Assembly (NCBI RefSeq): GCF_049199905.1
Contig: NZ_JBLZPK010000007.1
Location: 1 to 64,000 of the forward strand
Direction: 5' to 3'
Source of the DNA: Shinella sp032095155
Lineage (GTDB): Bacteria > Pseudomonadota > Alphaproteobacteria > Rhizobiales > Rhizobiaceae
DNA length: 64,000 nucleotides
This document shows, one piece after another, positions 10,401-18,276 of this stretch (positions within the stretch are counted from its first letter, which is position 1; every line of letters starts with the position of its first letter). Under the pieces are notes generated by a model. It saw only the letters and a list, made by a program, of their open reading frames with translations, was not told where the DNA came from and ran no database searches. A program made the position numbers and the translations under genes.

Positions 10401-11021
10401 CCCTCGGGTGCGGCCGCCGTCATCGAGACCGACACGGCGGACCTTCTGGTGCCCTCCGCCTTGTTCGGCCGGAAAGGCAGCGGAGCGCCCGGCAGCGGGC
10501 TTGCGCTGGAGCGCGGGCGCATCCTGCACCGCTTCCTGCAAATCCTGCCGTCCGTTGCGCCGGAGGAGCGCCCGGCAGCGGCGCGGCGCTATCTGGAGCG
10601 GGCGGTGGCGCATTGGCCGGACCATGCCCGCGTTTCGCTGGTGGAGGCCGCGCTGGCGGTGATCGGCGACGAGAGCCTTGCGACGATCTTCTCACCCGCG
10701 GCACGGGCGGAAGTCTCGATCATGGGCACGCTGTCGCTCGGCCGGCGGGATTTTGCGGTCTCGGGCCGCATCGACCGCATGGCCGTCAGCGAAGACGCCG
10801 TGGAGATCGTCGATTTCAAGACGAACCGCGTGCCGCCGGCTTCCGTCGCGGATATCCCGTTCGAGCACCGGGCGCAGCTTGCCATCTATCGGGCGATCCT
10901 CACGCCGCTCTATCCGGACAAGGAAATCCGCTGCGGACTGATCTATACGGAGGCAGCGAAAACCTTCTGGCTGGAGCTGGCGCTGCTCGATGCCAGCCTT
11001 GCCGAACTCACGGCAAAGTGA
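7446..11021 (+). CDS. addA: AddA UvrD-type helicase and nuclease subunit
   Basis: About 1191 residues from the ATG at 7446, which begins MLENQSPAED inside the end of addB; a frame extending further upstream would run over 80 bases into addB and is not favoured. All superfamily-1 helicase motifs are present: Walker A SANAGSGKTHVL, Walker B LVDEAQDTSPRQWQ, VGDEKQSIYSFQGA (III), MTVHAAKGLEAPVV (V) and LYVAMTRAADRLVV (VI). A C-terminal nuclease follows with EIVDFKTNRVPP. This subunit is the 3'-5' motor and one of two nucleases of the complex. It is the last gene of the divL-tsaE-murU-addBA run. Confidence 0.96.
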   Translation: MLENQSPAEDRPASADPAAWLSWTSQKQATASDPARSAWVSANAGSGKTHVLTQRVIRLLLAGCRPSAILCLTYTKAAASEMSNRVFERLAEWATLSDEELSDRVAAIEGKRPDLFKLAEARRLFARALETPGGLKIQTIHAFCEALLHQFPLEANVAGHFSVLDDRAAAVLLADARRSLLTATANEDDRALAEAFATVLDIADDTGLEKLISDIVAARGPIRAFIDDADKAGGVGAVLRRETGITATETIDSILAAFWPLDALSGTTLEAYLSAAETLGSDTVKTSAAGLRSVSRLTDPEARRAVLHALFFTKDGSPKKIGTAFFSAALKKQFPQFEDALTAAQDHMVACTERLRRLRMVEATLAALTIAERLIGDYEDLKRARSLLDFDDLIDRTATLLTREKVSAWVHYKLDQGIDHILVDEAQDTSPRQWQIVKALTDDFFAGETARRVERTIFAVGDEKQSIYSFQGAQPERFAEEGREVSRRTRMAEAAFSPIRLLLSFRSTRDVLSAVDQVFLDPANARGLSPDGDEIVHASNRGREPGAVDVWEVIAAPPGLDEEDWTAPFDAVAEEAPINVLARRIADTLAGWIGRETVTEKGKARPMAAGDVIVLVRKRDAFVNALTRTLKQRHNLPVAGADRLVLTKHIAVQDLMALGRFAVLPEDDLSLAALMKSPLFGLNEETVFELAARRGERQSLWMRLREMAETNAALDPIVRRLSDLISHAREQSVHDFYARILGAGGGRRAFLARLGAEAGEIIDEFLTFALEQEENGLPGLQAFVSTLELEAPTVKREQDKARGEIRIMTVHAAKGLEAPVVFLVDGGSKPFNANHMPKLRFLAGGPLAGGLPVWLPLKDLGNALTEADAERIKASAEEEYRRLLYVAMTRAADRLVVCGYRGRQEAKDTWHAMIATALAADESRCIEMTFSTAGESWQGLSWREAGAADIGAVSTAAVEERAKSVLPDALGKPLPPQKALPRPLSPSGAAAVIETDTADLLVPSALFGRKGSGAPGSGLALERGRILHRFLQILPSVAPEERPAAARRYLERAVAHWPDHARVSLVEAALAVIGDESLATIFSPAARAEVSIMGTLSLGRRDFAVSGRIDRMAVSEDAVEIVDFKTNRVPPASVADIPFEHRAQLAIYRAILTPLYPDKEIRCGLIYTEAAKTFWLELALLDASLAELTAK

Positions 11022-11125
11022 GATACCGGGCGGGACGGATCGTGCCGGCCCGGCACTTCAGGGCTTGAAACCGAAGGCCCGGCACATCACATTTCATGCA
11101 ACAATCACCGTTCAAGGAGAGCCTC

Positions 11126-11446
11126 ATGGCTACCGTAAAAGTCGACCAGTCCAACTTCCAGGCTGAAGTCCTGAATTCCGCAGAGCCGGTCGTCGTCGAT
11201 TTCTGGGCCGAATGGTGCGGCCCGTGCAAGATGATCGCCCCGGCACTTGAGGAAATCGCGACGGAACTCGCCGGCAAGGTGAAGGTCGCCAAGCTGAACA
11301 TCGACGAGAACCCAGAACTGGCCGCCCAGTTCGGCGTGCGCTCGATCCCGACGCTTGCCATGTTCAAGGGTGGCGAAGTAGCCGACATCAAGGTTGGCGC
11401 CGCCCCCAAGACGGCGCTTTCCTCGTGGATTTCCAGCGCCGCCTGA
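11126..11446 (+). CDS. trxA: Thioredoxin
   Basis: A 106-residue thioredoxin with the canonical WCGPCK redox site inside DFWAEWCGPCKMIAP, and the cis-proline loop VRSIPTLAMF. It reduces disulfides in cytosolic proteins together with thioredoxin reductase. The ATG at 11126 is chosen because AAGGAGA lies six bases upstream (11114-11120). An in-frame ATG at 11096 lacks such a site and would add ten residues absent from the family. The gene stands 104 bases after addA, so it may have its own promoter, and it is followed directly by a strong hairpin terminator. Confidence 0.97.
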   Translation: MATVKVDQSNFQAEVLNSAEPVVVDFWAEWCGPCKMIAPALEEIATELAGKVKVAKLNIDENPELAAQFGVRSIPTLAMFKGGEVADIKVGAAPKTALSSWISSAA

Positions 11447-11467
11447 TCGGCCAGACTGGTCCACATG

Positions 11468-11495
11468 AAAAAGCCCGGCTTCGGCCGGGCTTTTT
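11468..11495. terminator. Bidirectional rho-independent terminator between trxA and folC
   Basis: A perfect 12-base stem (AAAAAGCCCGGC paired with GCCGGGCTTTTT) closes on a TTCG tetraloop. A-tract and T-tract flank the GC core, so it can stop transcripts from trxA (+) and from folC (-), whose stop is at 11502. Confidence 0.93.
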
Positions 11496-11501
11496 GCGTT
11501 C

Positions 11502-12845
11502 TCAGGTGGGGGGCGTTCCATTGTCGGCGAGCACGTCGCCGACGAGATAGAGCGAACCGCCGATCAGGATGCGCGGCGGCACGGCATCTTCCGCCGTGAT
11601 GCGGCCGATTTCGGCGAGCGCTTCGGCGACCGTCGAGAACGCCTCCGCTTCAAGGCCGGCGCGGGCGGCATCCTCGGCCAGCGCCACCGGGTCGAGGCCG
11701 GCATCGGAGCCGCGGATCGGCACGGTGAAGACGCGCTCGGCCAGACCGCCGAAGGGCTCGAAATAGCCGACCGGGTCCTTGGTGTTGATCATGCCCGTCA
11801 CGAGGAAGAGCGGGCGGGCCTCGCGTTCTTCGAAATTCGCCATGGTCTCTGCGATCACCTGGCCGGCACCGGGATTGTGGCCGCCATCGACCCAGATCTC
11901 GCTGGCGCGCGGGGCGATGCGCGCCAAGGCGCCATCCGTCAGCCGTTGCAAACGACCCGGCCATTCGACATGGGAGAGGCCCATTTCCAGCGCATGTTCG
12001 GAAATCGGAAAGCCGGTGGCCTTGACCGCGCGGATCGCGGCAGCGGCATTGGCATATTGGTGGCGGCCGGGCAGGCGCGGCAGCGGCAGGTCGGCAAGGC
12101 CGAACTCGTCCTGATAGACGAGGCGGCCATATTCCTGATGCGCCATGAAGTCCTGGCCATAGACGGTATGCGGGCAGCCGAGCCGCTCGGCGGTCTCGAT
12201 CAGCACGTCACGGGCGGCGTCTTCCGTCTGGAAGCCTATGACGACGGGCACGCCGCGTTTCATGATGCCGGCTTTTTCGGCGGCGATCAGCTCGACACGA
12301 TCGCCGAGATAGGCCTGATGATCGAGCGAGATCGGCATGATGATGGAGACGGCCGGGCGCGGCATGACATTCGTCGCATCGAAGCGCCCGCCAAGGCCGA
12401 CCTCGATGATCGCGACATCGGCTGGATGCTCGGCAAAGAGCACGAAGGTGACGGCGGTCAGGATTTCGAAGACGGTGATCTTTTCCCCGCCATTGGCGTC
12501 GGCGACACGCCGCACCGCATCCGCCAGAACCGCATCTTCCACGAACTGCCCGCGCCCGCCTTTGACACCGAGACGGTAGCGCTCGTGCCAGTTGACGAGA
12601 TGCGGCGAGGTATGGACGTGGACGCTGAGGCCCTGGGCCTCGAGGATGGCGCGGCAGAAGGCCGTGACGGAACCCTTGCCGTTGGTGCCGGCCACATGGA
12701 TGACCGGCGGCAGTTTCAGATGCGGATCGCCAAGCGCTGCGAGCAGCCGCGTGATGCGGTCGAGCGACAGGTCGAAGCCCTTGGGATGGAGACCGAGAAG
12801 TTTTTCGATCTCCGCTGCCGCTTCGCTGACCATCACGCCGGTCAT
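11502..12845 (-). CDS. folC: Bifunctional folylpolyglutamate synthase / dihydrofolate synthase
   Basis: 447 residues of the Mur-ligase-like FolC family, with P-loop VAGTNGKGSVTAFCRAIL, the VGLGGRFDATNV block and WVDGGHNPGAGQV in the C-terminal domain. It adds glutamate to dihydropteroate and to folates. The start ATG at 12845 lies one base after the accD stop; an internal ATG four codons later (MVSEAAAEIEK) is an alternative. It is the last gene of the trpFBA-accD-folC unit and ends just before the shared terminator. Confidence 0.95.
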   Translation of the reverse strand: MTGVMVSEAAAEIEKLLGLHPKGFDLSLDRITRLLAALGDPHLKLPPVIHVAGTNGKGSVTAFCRAILEAQGLSVHVHTSPHLVNWHERYRLGVKGGRGQFVEDAVLADAVRRVADANGGEKITVFEILTAVTFVLFAEHPADVAIIEVGLGGRFDATNVMPRPAVSIIMPISLDHQAYLGDRVELIAAEKAGIMKRGVPVVIGFQTEDAARDVLIETAERLGCPHTVYGQDFMAHQEYGRLVYQDEFGLADLPLPRLPGRHQYANAAAAIRAVKATGFPISEHALEMGLSHVEWPGRLQRLTDGALARIAPRASEIWVDGGHNPGAGQVIAETMANFEEREARPLFLVTGMINTKDPVGYFEPFGGLAERVFTVPIRGSDAGLDPVALAEDAARAGLEAEAFSTVAEALAEIGRITAEDAVPPRILIGGSLYLVGDVLADNGTPPT

Positions 12846-12846
12846 G

Positions 12847-13749
12847 TTACTGGGCCGCGATGGCGACGGCGCCGTTGGTGGCCGAGACAGCTGCCGGCTT
12901 CTTCATGAGGATCTTCAGAAGACGGGCCAGCGTATCGGGAATGTCATGGCGCTTGACGACCATGTCGACCATGCCATGCTCCATGAGATATTCCGACGTC
13001 TGGAAGCCCTCGGGCAGCTTTTCGCGGATGGTCTGCTCGATGACGCGCTTGCCGGCAAAGCAGATTTCGGCGCCCGGCTCGGCGAGGTGGATATCGCCCA
13101 GCATGGCATAGGAGGCCGTGACGCCGCCGGTCGTCGGGTTGGTGAGCACGACGATATAGGGCAGGCCCGCTTCCTTCAGCATTTCCACGGCGACGGTGGT
13201 GCGCGGCAGCTGCATCAGTGAAAGGATGCCTTCCTGCATGCGCGCGCCGCCAGAGGCCGGGAACATGACGAGCGGGCACTTTTCGGCAATCGCGCGTTCG
13301 AAGGCCTTGATGATCGCCTCGCCCGCGGCAATGCCGAGCGAGCCGCCCATGAAGTTGAATTCATGCACGACGGCGACGAGCTTGACGCCGCGCGACTTGC
13401 CGACGCCAGCGACGATCGTGTCTTCGAGGTCGGTCTTGACGCGGCTGTCCTTCAGGCGATCGCTGTACTTCTTCGAATCGCGGAACTTCAGCGGGTCCTG
13501 CGCGACTTTCGGCTGCTGCAGGGCCTCGTAGACGCCGTCATCGAAGAGGTCCTTGAGGCGAGCCTTGGCCGGCATCTTCATGTGGTAGCCCGAGGCCGGG
13601 ATGACCCACTTGTTTTCCTCGAGATCGCGGTGGAACACCATCTCGCCGGTTTCCGGGCACTTGATCCAGAGATTTTCCGGTACATCCCGGTCAGGGCGGC
13701 CAAGCATCGAGTTGATCTTCGGCCGAACGTAATTCGTGATCCAGTTCAC
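12847..13749 (-). CDS. accD: Acetyl-CoA carboxylase carboxyltransferase subunit beta, zinc ribbon degenerate
   Basis: 300 residues. The carboxyltransferase core is intact (GSLGIAAGEAI, FPASGGARMQEG, NPTTGGVTASYAMLGDI). AccD with AccA transfers CO2 from carboxybiotin to acetyl-CoA, the first step of fatty-acid synthesis. In most bacteria a four-cysteine zinc ribbon precedes the core. Here only Cys31 (WIKCPETG) remains; the other three positions read as Thr34, Ile50 and Ser53 (WVIPASGYHMKM). The protein must therefore fold without that zinc. Placement between trpA and folC is the usual alphaproteobacterial order. Confidence 0.95.
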   Translation of the reverse strand: MNWITNYVRPKINSMLGRPDRDVPENLWIKCPETGEMVFHRDLEENKWVIPASGYHMKMPAKARLKDLFDDGVYEALQQPKVAQDPLKFRDSKKYSDRLKDSRVKTDLEDTIVAGVGKSRGVKLVAVVHEFNFMGGSLGIAAGEAIIKAFERAIAEKCPLVMFPASGGARMQEGILSLMQLPRTTVAVEMLKEAGLPYIVVLTNPTTGGVTASYAMLGDIHLAEPGAEICFAGKRVIEQTIREKLPEGFQTSEYLMEHGMVDMVVKRHDIPDTLARLLKILMKKPAAVSATNGAVAIAAQ

Positions 13750-13791
13750 GGTCTAGACTCCCGTTATAATGGTGGTTCCCATGTGGGAACT

Positions 13792-14631
13792 TTATTCCGC
13801 CGCCGCAAGGCGCGACGCGCGCACGCCCGATGCGAGGCTCATGACCAGCGTTTCGACACCGGCAACGGTGGCGCCACTCGCCTTGCCGTCCGCCGTCAGG
13901 CTGGAGGCGATCTGGTTGACGATGGCGGTACCGACGACGACGCCATCCGCCGAAGCGCCGATGGCCCTCGCATGCTCGGCCGTCTTGACGCCGAAGCCGA
14001 CGCAGACCGGCAGCTTCGTATGGGCCTTGATGCGGCCGACGGCGCTGCCGATGAGCGAGGGATCGGGCAGGGCCGAACCGGTGATGCCGTTCATCGAGAC
14101 GTAATAGACGAAGCCCGACGTGTTGTTCAAAACGGTCGGCAGGCGCTTCTCATCGGTCGTCGGCGTGGCGAGACGGATGAAGTTGATACCCTTGGCGAGT
14201 GCCGGGATGCACAGTTCGTCATCCATTTCCGGCGGCAGGTCGACGACGATCAGGCCGTCGATGCCGGCGTCCAGCGCCTCGTCGAGGAAACGCTCGACGC
14301 CATAGATGTAGATCGGGTTGTAGTAGCCCATCAGCACGATCGGGGTCGCGTCGTCTTGCCTGCGGAAGTCGCGGGCCATCTGGATCGTCTTGGCAAGCGT
14401 CTGGCCGCCGGCAAGCGCCCGCTGGCCGGCAAGCTGGATCGCCGGACCGTCGGCCATCGGATCGGAGAAGGGCATGCCGAGCTCGATGACGTCGGCGCCG
14501 GCCTTCGGCAGCGCCTTCATGATCTCCAGCGAACAGGCATAATCCGGATCGCCGGACATGAAATAGGTGACGAGGGCCGGGCGGCCTTCCGCGGCGAGAT
14601 CCGCGAAGCGTTTGTCCATGCGTGCAGTCAT
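13792..14631 (-). CDS. trpA: Tryptophan synthase alpha chain
   Basis: 279 residues. ELGMPFSDPMADGPAIQ carries the catalytic Glu and Asp region, and FVYYVSMNGITGS the phosphate-binding loop. TrpA cleaves indole-3-glycerol phosphate and channels indole to TrpB. The start is two bases after the trpB stop, so translation is coupled. A gap of 42 bases separates it from accD. Confidence 0.97.
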   Translation of the reverse strand: MTARMDKRFADLAAEGRPALVTYFMSGDPDYACSLEIMKALPKAGADVIELGMPFSDPMADGPAIQLAGQRALAGGQTLAKTIQMARDFRRQDDATPIVLMGYYNPIYIYGVERFLDEALDAGIDGLIVVDLPPEMDDELCIPALAKGINFIRLATPTTDEKRLPTVLNNTSGFVYYVSMNGITGSALPDPSLIGSAVGRIKAHTKLPVCVGFGVKTAEHARAIGASADGVVVGTAIVNQIASSLTADGKASGATVAGVETLVMSLASGVRASRLAAAE

Positions 14632-14633
14632 TC

Positions 14634-15854
14634 TCAGAGCTCCATGCCGAGGATCTTGCCGACGGTGAAGATGTCCTTGTCGCCGCGGCCGGAGAGGTTC
14701 ATCAGGATGATCTGGTCCTTGCCCATTTTGGGCGCGCGCTTGATCACCTCTGCAATGGCGTGGCTCGGCTCCAGCGCCGGGATGATGCCTTCAAGCCTGG
14801 TCAGCAGCTGGAAGGCTTCCAGCGCCTCGTCATCCATGATCGGAACATATTCGGCGCGGCCGATCTGGTGCAGCCAGGCGTGCTCCGGGCCGATGCCGGG
14901 ATAGTCGAGGCCGGCCGAGATGGAGTGGCCTTCCTTGATCTGGCCGTCGGCATCCTGCAGCAGGTAAGTGCGGTTGCCATGCAGAACGCCCGGCGAACCG
15001 GCCGTCAGCGAGGCACAGTGCAGGTCGCCGTCGAGGCCCTTGCCGCCGGCTTCGACACCGACGATCTGGACGCTCTTGTCGTCGAGGAACGGATGGAAGA
15101 TGCCGATGGCATTGGAACCGCCACCCACGGCCGCGATGACCATGTCCGGCAGGCGGCCTTCGGCGACCATCAGCTGCTCGCGGGCTTCCGTGCCGATCAC
15201 CGACTGGAAGTCGCGCACCAGCTCCGGATAGGGATGCGGGCCTGCGGCGGTGCCGATCAGGTAATAGGTGTCGTCGACATTGGTGACCCAGTCGCGCAGC
15301 GCCTCGTTCATGGCGTCCTTCAGCGTGCCGCTGCCTGACGTGACGGGCTTCACCTCGGCACCGAGCAGCTTCATGCGGAAGACGTTCGGCGCCTGACGCT
15401 CGACGTCGGTCGCGCCCATATAGACGACGCAGGGGAAGCCGAAGCGCGCGGCGACGGTGGCCGAGGCCACGCCATGCTGGCCGGCGCCGGTTTCGGCGAT
15501 GATGCGCGTCTTGCCCATGCGCTTGGCGAGCAGGATCTGGCCGATGCAGTTGTTGATCTTGTGCGAGCCGGTGTGGTTCAGCTCTTCGCGCTTGAAATAG
15601 ATCTTCGCGCCGCCGAGATGCTGCGTCAGGCGTTCGGCATAATAGAGCGGGCTCGGGCGGCCGATATAATGGGCGCCGAGGTGCTTCAGCTCAGCCTGGA
15701 AAGCCGGGTCGGTCTTGGCCTTGTCCCATTCCGCCTGAAGTTCGAGGATCAGCGGCATCAGGGTTTCGGCGACGAAACGACCGCCGAAAATGCCGAAGCG
15801 ACCGTCCTCATCGGGACCTTCGCGATACGAATTCAGGTTGGGTGACTGGTTCAC
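14634..15854 (-). CDS. trpB: Tryptophan synthase beta chain
   Basis: 406 residues. The PLP lysine lies in LNHTGSHKINNCIGQI, followed by AETGAGQHGVA; the phosphate-binding GGGSNAIG is present. TrpB condenses indole with serine. The start overlaps the trpF stop by four bases (15851-15854). Confidence 0.98.
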   Translation of the reverse strand: MNQSPNLNSYREGPDEDGRFGIFGGRFVAETLMPLILELQAEWDKAKTDPAFQAELKHLGAHYIGRPSPLYYAERLTQHLGGAKIYFKREELNHTGSHKINNCIGQILLAKRMGKTRIIAETGAGQHGVASATVAARFGFPCVVYMGATDVERQAPNVFRMKLLGAEVKPVTSGSGTLKDAMNEALRDWVTNVDDTYYLIGTAAGPHPYPELVRDFQSVIGTEAREQLMVAEGRLPDMVIAAVGGGSNAIGIFHPFLDDKSVQIVGVEAGGKGLDGDLHCASLTAGSPGVLHGNRTYLLQDADGQIKEGHSISAGLDYPGIGPEHAWLHQIGRAEYVPIMDDEALEAFQLLTRLEGIIPALEPSHAIAEVIKRAPKMGKDQIILMNLSGRGDKDIFTVGKILGMEL

Positions 15855-16525
15855 TTGCCTCTCCCTGCGACGGCGGTCTTGTCGTCCGCCTTGTTCGCCG
15901 CTTCAAAAAACGCTTCCATCAGGCCGAGGTCCTTGACCCCCGGCGCGCTTTCGACACCCGAACTGGTATCGATGCCCGGCGCGCCGGTCAGTTGAATGGC
16001 CTCGGCGAGGTTATCCTTGTTCAGACCACCCGAAAGCATGTAATCGACGCTTCCGTCAAGCAAATGCATGAGCTTCCAGTCGAAGGAGACCCCGTTGCCG
16101 CCCGGAAGCTCAGAGCCTGCCGGCGGCTTGGCGTCGAACAGGAACCGGTCGGCGATGCCGATATAGGGATCAACCTTCTTCAGATCATCAGCCTCACGCA
16201 CCGAAAAGGCCTTCATGACGGGCAGGCCATAGACCGCCTTGACGGTCAGTACCCGCTCCGGGCTTTCCTTGCCGTGCAGCTGGAGAATGTCGGGCGAGAG
16301 CTGGTCGACGATCTCGTCCAGCGTGTCGCTGTCGGCATCTACCGTCACCGCGACAATCTTCACGCGACCTCGCACCCGGTCGGCCAGACGGCCGGCGTCG
16401 GAGGGCTCGATATTGCGCGGGCTTTTCGGAAAGAAGATGAAGCCGATATGGGTCGCGCCGAGCGCAACCGCCTTGTCGACGGCCTCTTCGGTCTTCAGCC
16501 CGCAGATTTTAATGTCGCGTTTCAT
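15851..16525 (-). CDS. trpF: Phosphoribosylanthranilate isomerase
   Basis: 224 residues from the ATG at 16525, giving MKRDIKICGLKTEEAV, the family's N-terminus with the catalytic Cys in KICGLK. Longer frames reach upstream across the opposite-strand PMP3 gene and are not credible. LQLHGKESPE and the C-terminal APGIDTSSGVESAPGVKD phosphate site are present. It isomerises phosphoribosylanthranilate in tryptophan synthesis and heads the trpFBA-accD-folC unit. No strong ribosome-binding site is visible. Confidence 0.96.
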   Translation of the reverse strand: MKRDIKICGLKTEEAVDKAVALGATHIGFIFFPKSPRNIEPSDAGRLADRVRGRVKIVAVTVDADSDTLDEIVDQLSPDILQLHGKESPERVLTVKAVYGLPVMKAFSVREADDLKKVDPYIGIADRFLFDAKPPAGSELPGGNGVSFDWKLMHLLDGSVDYMLSGGLNKDNLAEAIQLTGAPGIDTSSGVESAPGVKDLGLMEAFFEAANKADDKTAVAGRGK

Positions 16526-16654
16526 GGGCAAGGGGTTCGCACGAATCACCGGAAGAGTCGAGCCGAAAGACGGCGGCAAGAGGACTGGAAACGCCACCCT
16601 TGCACGGCCGACAAGGCTGCCCATATGGAAGGAAACGACAGACCGGAGACATCC

Positions 16655-16849
16655 ATGCGGCTCATCATCGCCATCCTCCTGCCCTTTCTCGTGTTTTTCA
16701 CCATCGGGCGGCCGATTGCCGGCATTATCTGCCTGATTTTGCAGGTCACGCTGATCGGCTGGCTGCCGGCCGCCATCTGGGCGGTCTATGCGCTCAGCCA
16801 GTACAATACGGATAAGAAGATCAGCGAAGCGCTCGGCAACCGCCGTTAG
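16655..16849 (+). CDS. YqaE/PMP3 family small membrane protein
   Basis: 64 residues, two hydrophobic segments (about 2-24 and 27-47) with the PMP3/UPF0057 pattern FFTIGRPIAGIICLILQ followed by GWLPAAIWAVYAL. Family members are proteolipids linked to membrane potential and salt stress; the exact role in bacteria is unknown. The ATG at 16655 is preceded by CCGGAGA. It is divergent from trpF and convergent with the next gene; a short inverted repeat (TTTTGG at 16850-16855, CCAAAA at 16861-16866) bridges the two stop codons. Confidence 0.85.
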   Translation: MRLIIAILLPFLVFFTIGRPIAGIICLILQVTLIGWLPAAIWAVYALSQYNTDKKISEALGNRR

Positions 16850-16856
16850 TTTTGGT

Positions 16857-17630
16857 TCAGCCAAAATCCAGGGCATGCAAAAGGCTGCCATTGCGCTTCA
16901 GCCAGCGTTTGGCTTCCTCCGTCGCCGGGCAGAGCTTTTCGCACAGGGCCCAGAAGGCCGAACTGTGGTTCATCTCCTCGAGATGCGCCACTTCGTGGGC
17001 AGCGAGATAATCGATGACATGCGGCGGGGCCATGGCAATGCGCCAGGAGAAGCTGAGCGCACCATCTGCCGAGCAGGAGCCCCAGCGGCTACGGGTATCG
17101 CGCAAGGTCAGCGATTTGACCTTTTTCCCGATGCGGCCCGCATGAACAGTGACCAGCCGGTCCAGTTCCAGCCGCGCCTCTTTCTTCAGGAAATCGGAGA
17201 TGCGGCGGGGAATGCTCTCTTCCATGCCGCCGACGCACAGCACCGCCTCGTCATCGATAACGACAGCCTCGGTGAGCCCGCGCAGCCGGCCGGTCGCCTC
17301 GATGCGATGGGCAACGCCACGGATCATGACGTAACCGCCGTCGGCCAGTTCGTTCGTCGTGCGGAACTTGGCGAGCTTCGTCATCAGCCAGCCCTGATGA
17401 CGATCGAGGAAATCGCGGATTTCACGGTCTGCAATGCCTGACGGCACCGTCATGCGCAGCGCCCGGCCGCCCGGCTCGATGCGCAGCGTCAGACGGGTAG
17501 CGCGGGAATCCCGCTTGATGGTGAGCGGCAAACGCCGGCCATTGACGTCAAGCTCGCGCCGTTCCGGCGGCGGCGGCGTCTTCAGGGCCTTTCGGGGCTT
17601 GGAAGCCAAGGAGAACATGCTGCCTTTCAT
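16857..17630 (-). CDS. YgjP-like zinc metallopeptidase (SprT/M48-like fold)
   Basis: 257 residues. The zinc motif HEVAHLEEMNHS sits near the C-terminus and is preceded by SRWGSCSADGALSFSWRI, a combination diagnostic of the YgjP (DUF45) family. No signal peptide or membrane segment is seen, so it is probably cytosolic. Substrate unknown. The start at 17630 (MKGSMFSLA) could also be the second ATG four codons in. It lies downstream of DUF2852 but is separated from it by a hairpin terminator. Confidence 0.85.
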   Translation of the reverse strand: MKGSMFSLASKPRKALKTPPPPERRELDVNGRRLPLTIKRDSRATRLTLRIEPGGRALRMTVPSGIADREIRDFLDRHQGWLMTKLAKFRTTNELADGGYVMIRGVAHRIEATGRLRGLTEAVVIDDEAVLCVGGMEESIPRRISDFLKKEARLELDRLVTVHAGRIGKKVKSLTLRDTRSRWGSCSADGALSFSWRIAMAPPHVIDYLAAHEVAHLEEMNHSSAFWALCEKLCPATEEAKRWLKRNGSLLHALDFG

Positions 17631-17663
17631 AGCCGATTCGAAGCCGGCTGAAATGCCTCAACG

Positions 17664-17688
17664 AAAAACCGGCGCTCGCGGCGCCGGC
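17664..17688 (-). terminator. Rho-independent terminator of the DUF2852 gene
   Basis: On the minus strand a stem CCGGCGC/GCGCCGG with a five-base loop is followed by a run of five T. It lies about 25 bases downstream of the DUF2852 stop at 17714. Confidence 0.8.
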
Positions 17689-17713
17689 TCTGTCTTTATC
17701 GGTCCTGACGGTC

Positions 17714-18148
17714 TCAGGTCGCCGGAAAGCCGGGCACGTCGCCCTTCCCTTCGGCGCGGCGTTCGCGCATGAAGCGGTCGAACTCCTCCTGGTCCTTGGC
17801 GCGGCGCAGCTCGCGGCTATAGGCGTCGAACTGTTCGCGCATCTCGTCGAGCTTGCGGCGCTCCTCGTCGAGGCGGGCGAGTTCGGCGTCACGCCAGTCG
17901 TCGAAGGCGACGTTGCCGGTGGCGCTGCGGAACGCATGGCCGCGGCCGCCGCGGAACTTGCTGCGGCAGGATGCGAACATGCCGTCAAGATTGTCGTTGG
18001 CGTCTTTCTTGAAGTTTCTCAGGCGATCGCCGAAGATGATGTAGGCAAGCATGGCAAGGCCGAGCGGCCAGAATACCACGAAGCCCAGCACCATCAGGGC
18101 GATGGTCGCAGGCGTCCAGTCCGGACGAATGAGCGCTGACTGGTTCAT
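17714..18148 (-). CDS. DUF2852 membrane protein
   Basis: 144 residues. An N-terminal hydrophobic segment (about 10-33, ATIALMVLGFVVFWPLGLAM) is followed by a charged region with FDDWRDAELARLDEERRKL and a probable coiled coil to the end. This matches the DUF2852 family of Rhizobiales, whose function is unknown. The ATG at 18148 is preferred because GAGGAAG stands seven bases upstream. It is likely a single-spanning inner-membrane protein with a cytosolic coiled coil. Confidence 0.82.
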   Translation of the reverse strand: MNQSALIRPDWTPATIALMVLGFVVFWPLGLAMLAYIIFGDRLRNFKKDANDNLDGMFASCRSKFRGGRGHAFRSATGNVAFDDWRDAELARLDEERRKLDEMREQFDAYSRELRRAKDQEEFDRFMRERRAEGKGDVPGFPAT

Positions 18149-18171
18149 GTGCAATCTTCCTCACGATCAAC

Positions 18172-18190
18172 GGAAACCACCTCGGTTTCC
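18172..18190. repeat. Short inverted repeat upstream of the DUF2852 gene
   Basis: GGAAACC and GGTTTCC separated by five bases form a perfect hairpin, 24 bases upstream of the DUF2852 start and about 87 bases downstream of the phaZ stop. No T-run follows on the minus strand, so it may be an operator or a weak stabilising hairpin rather than a terminator. Confidence 0.4.
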
Positions 18191-18276
18191 GGTGAATTCG
18201 ATGTGGTTAGACCGCCCACCGCGTTCAAGACGATGGCGCATGAATTCGGGCAAGTACCTGAAACGAGCCTGAAAAA

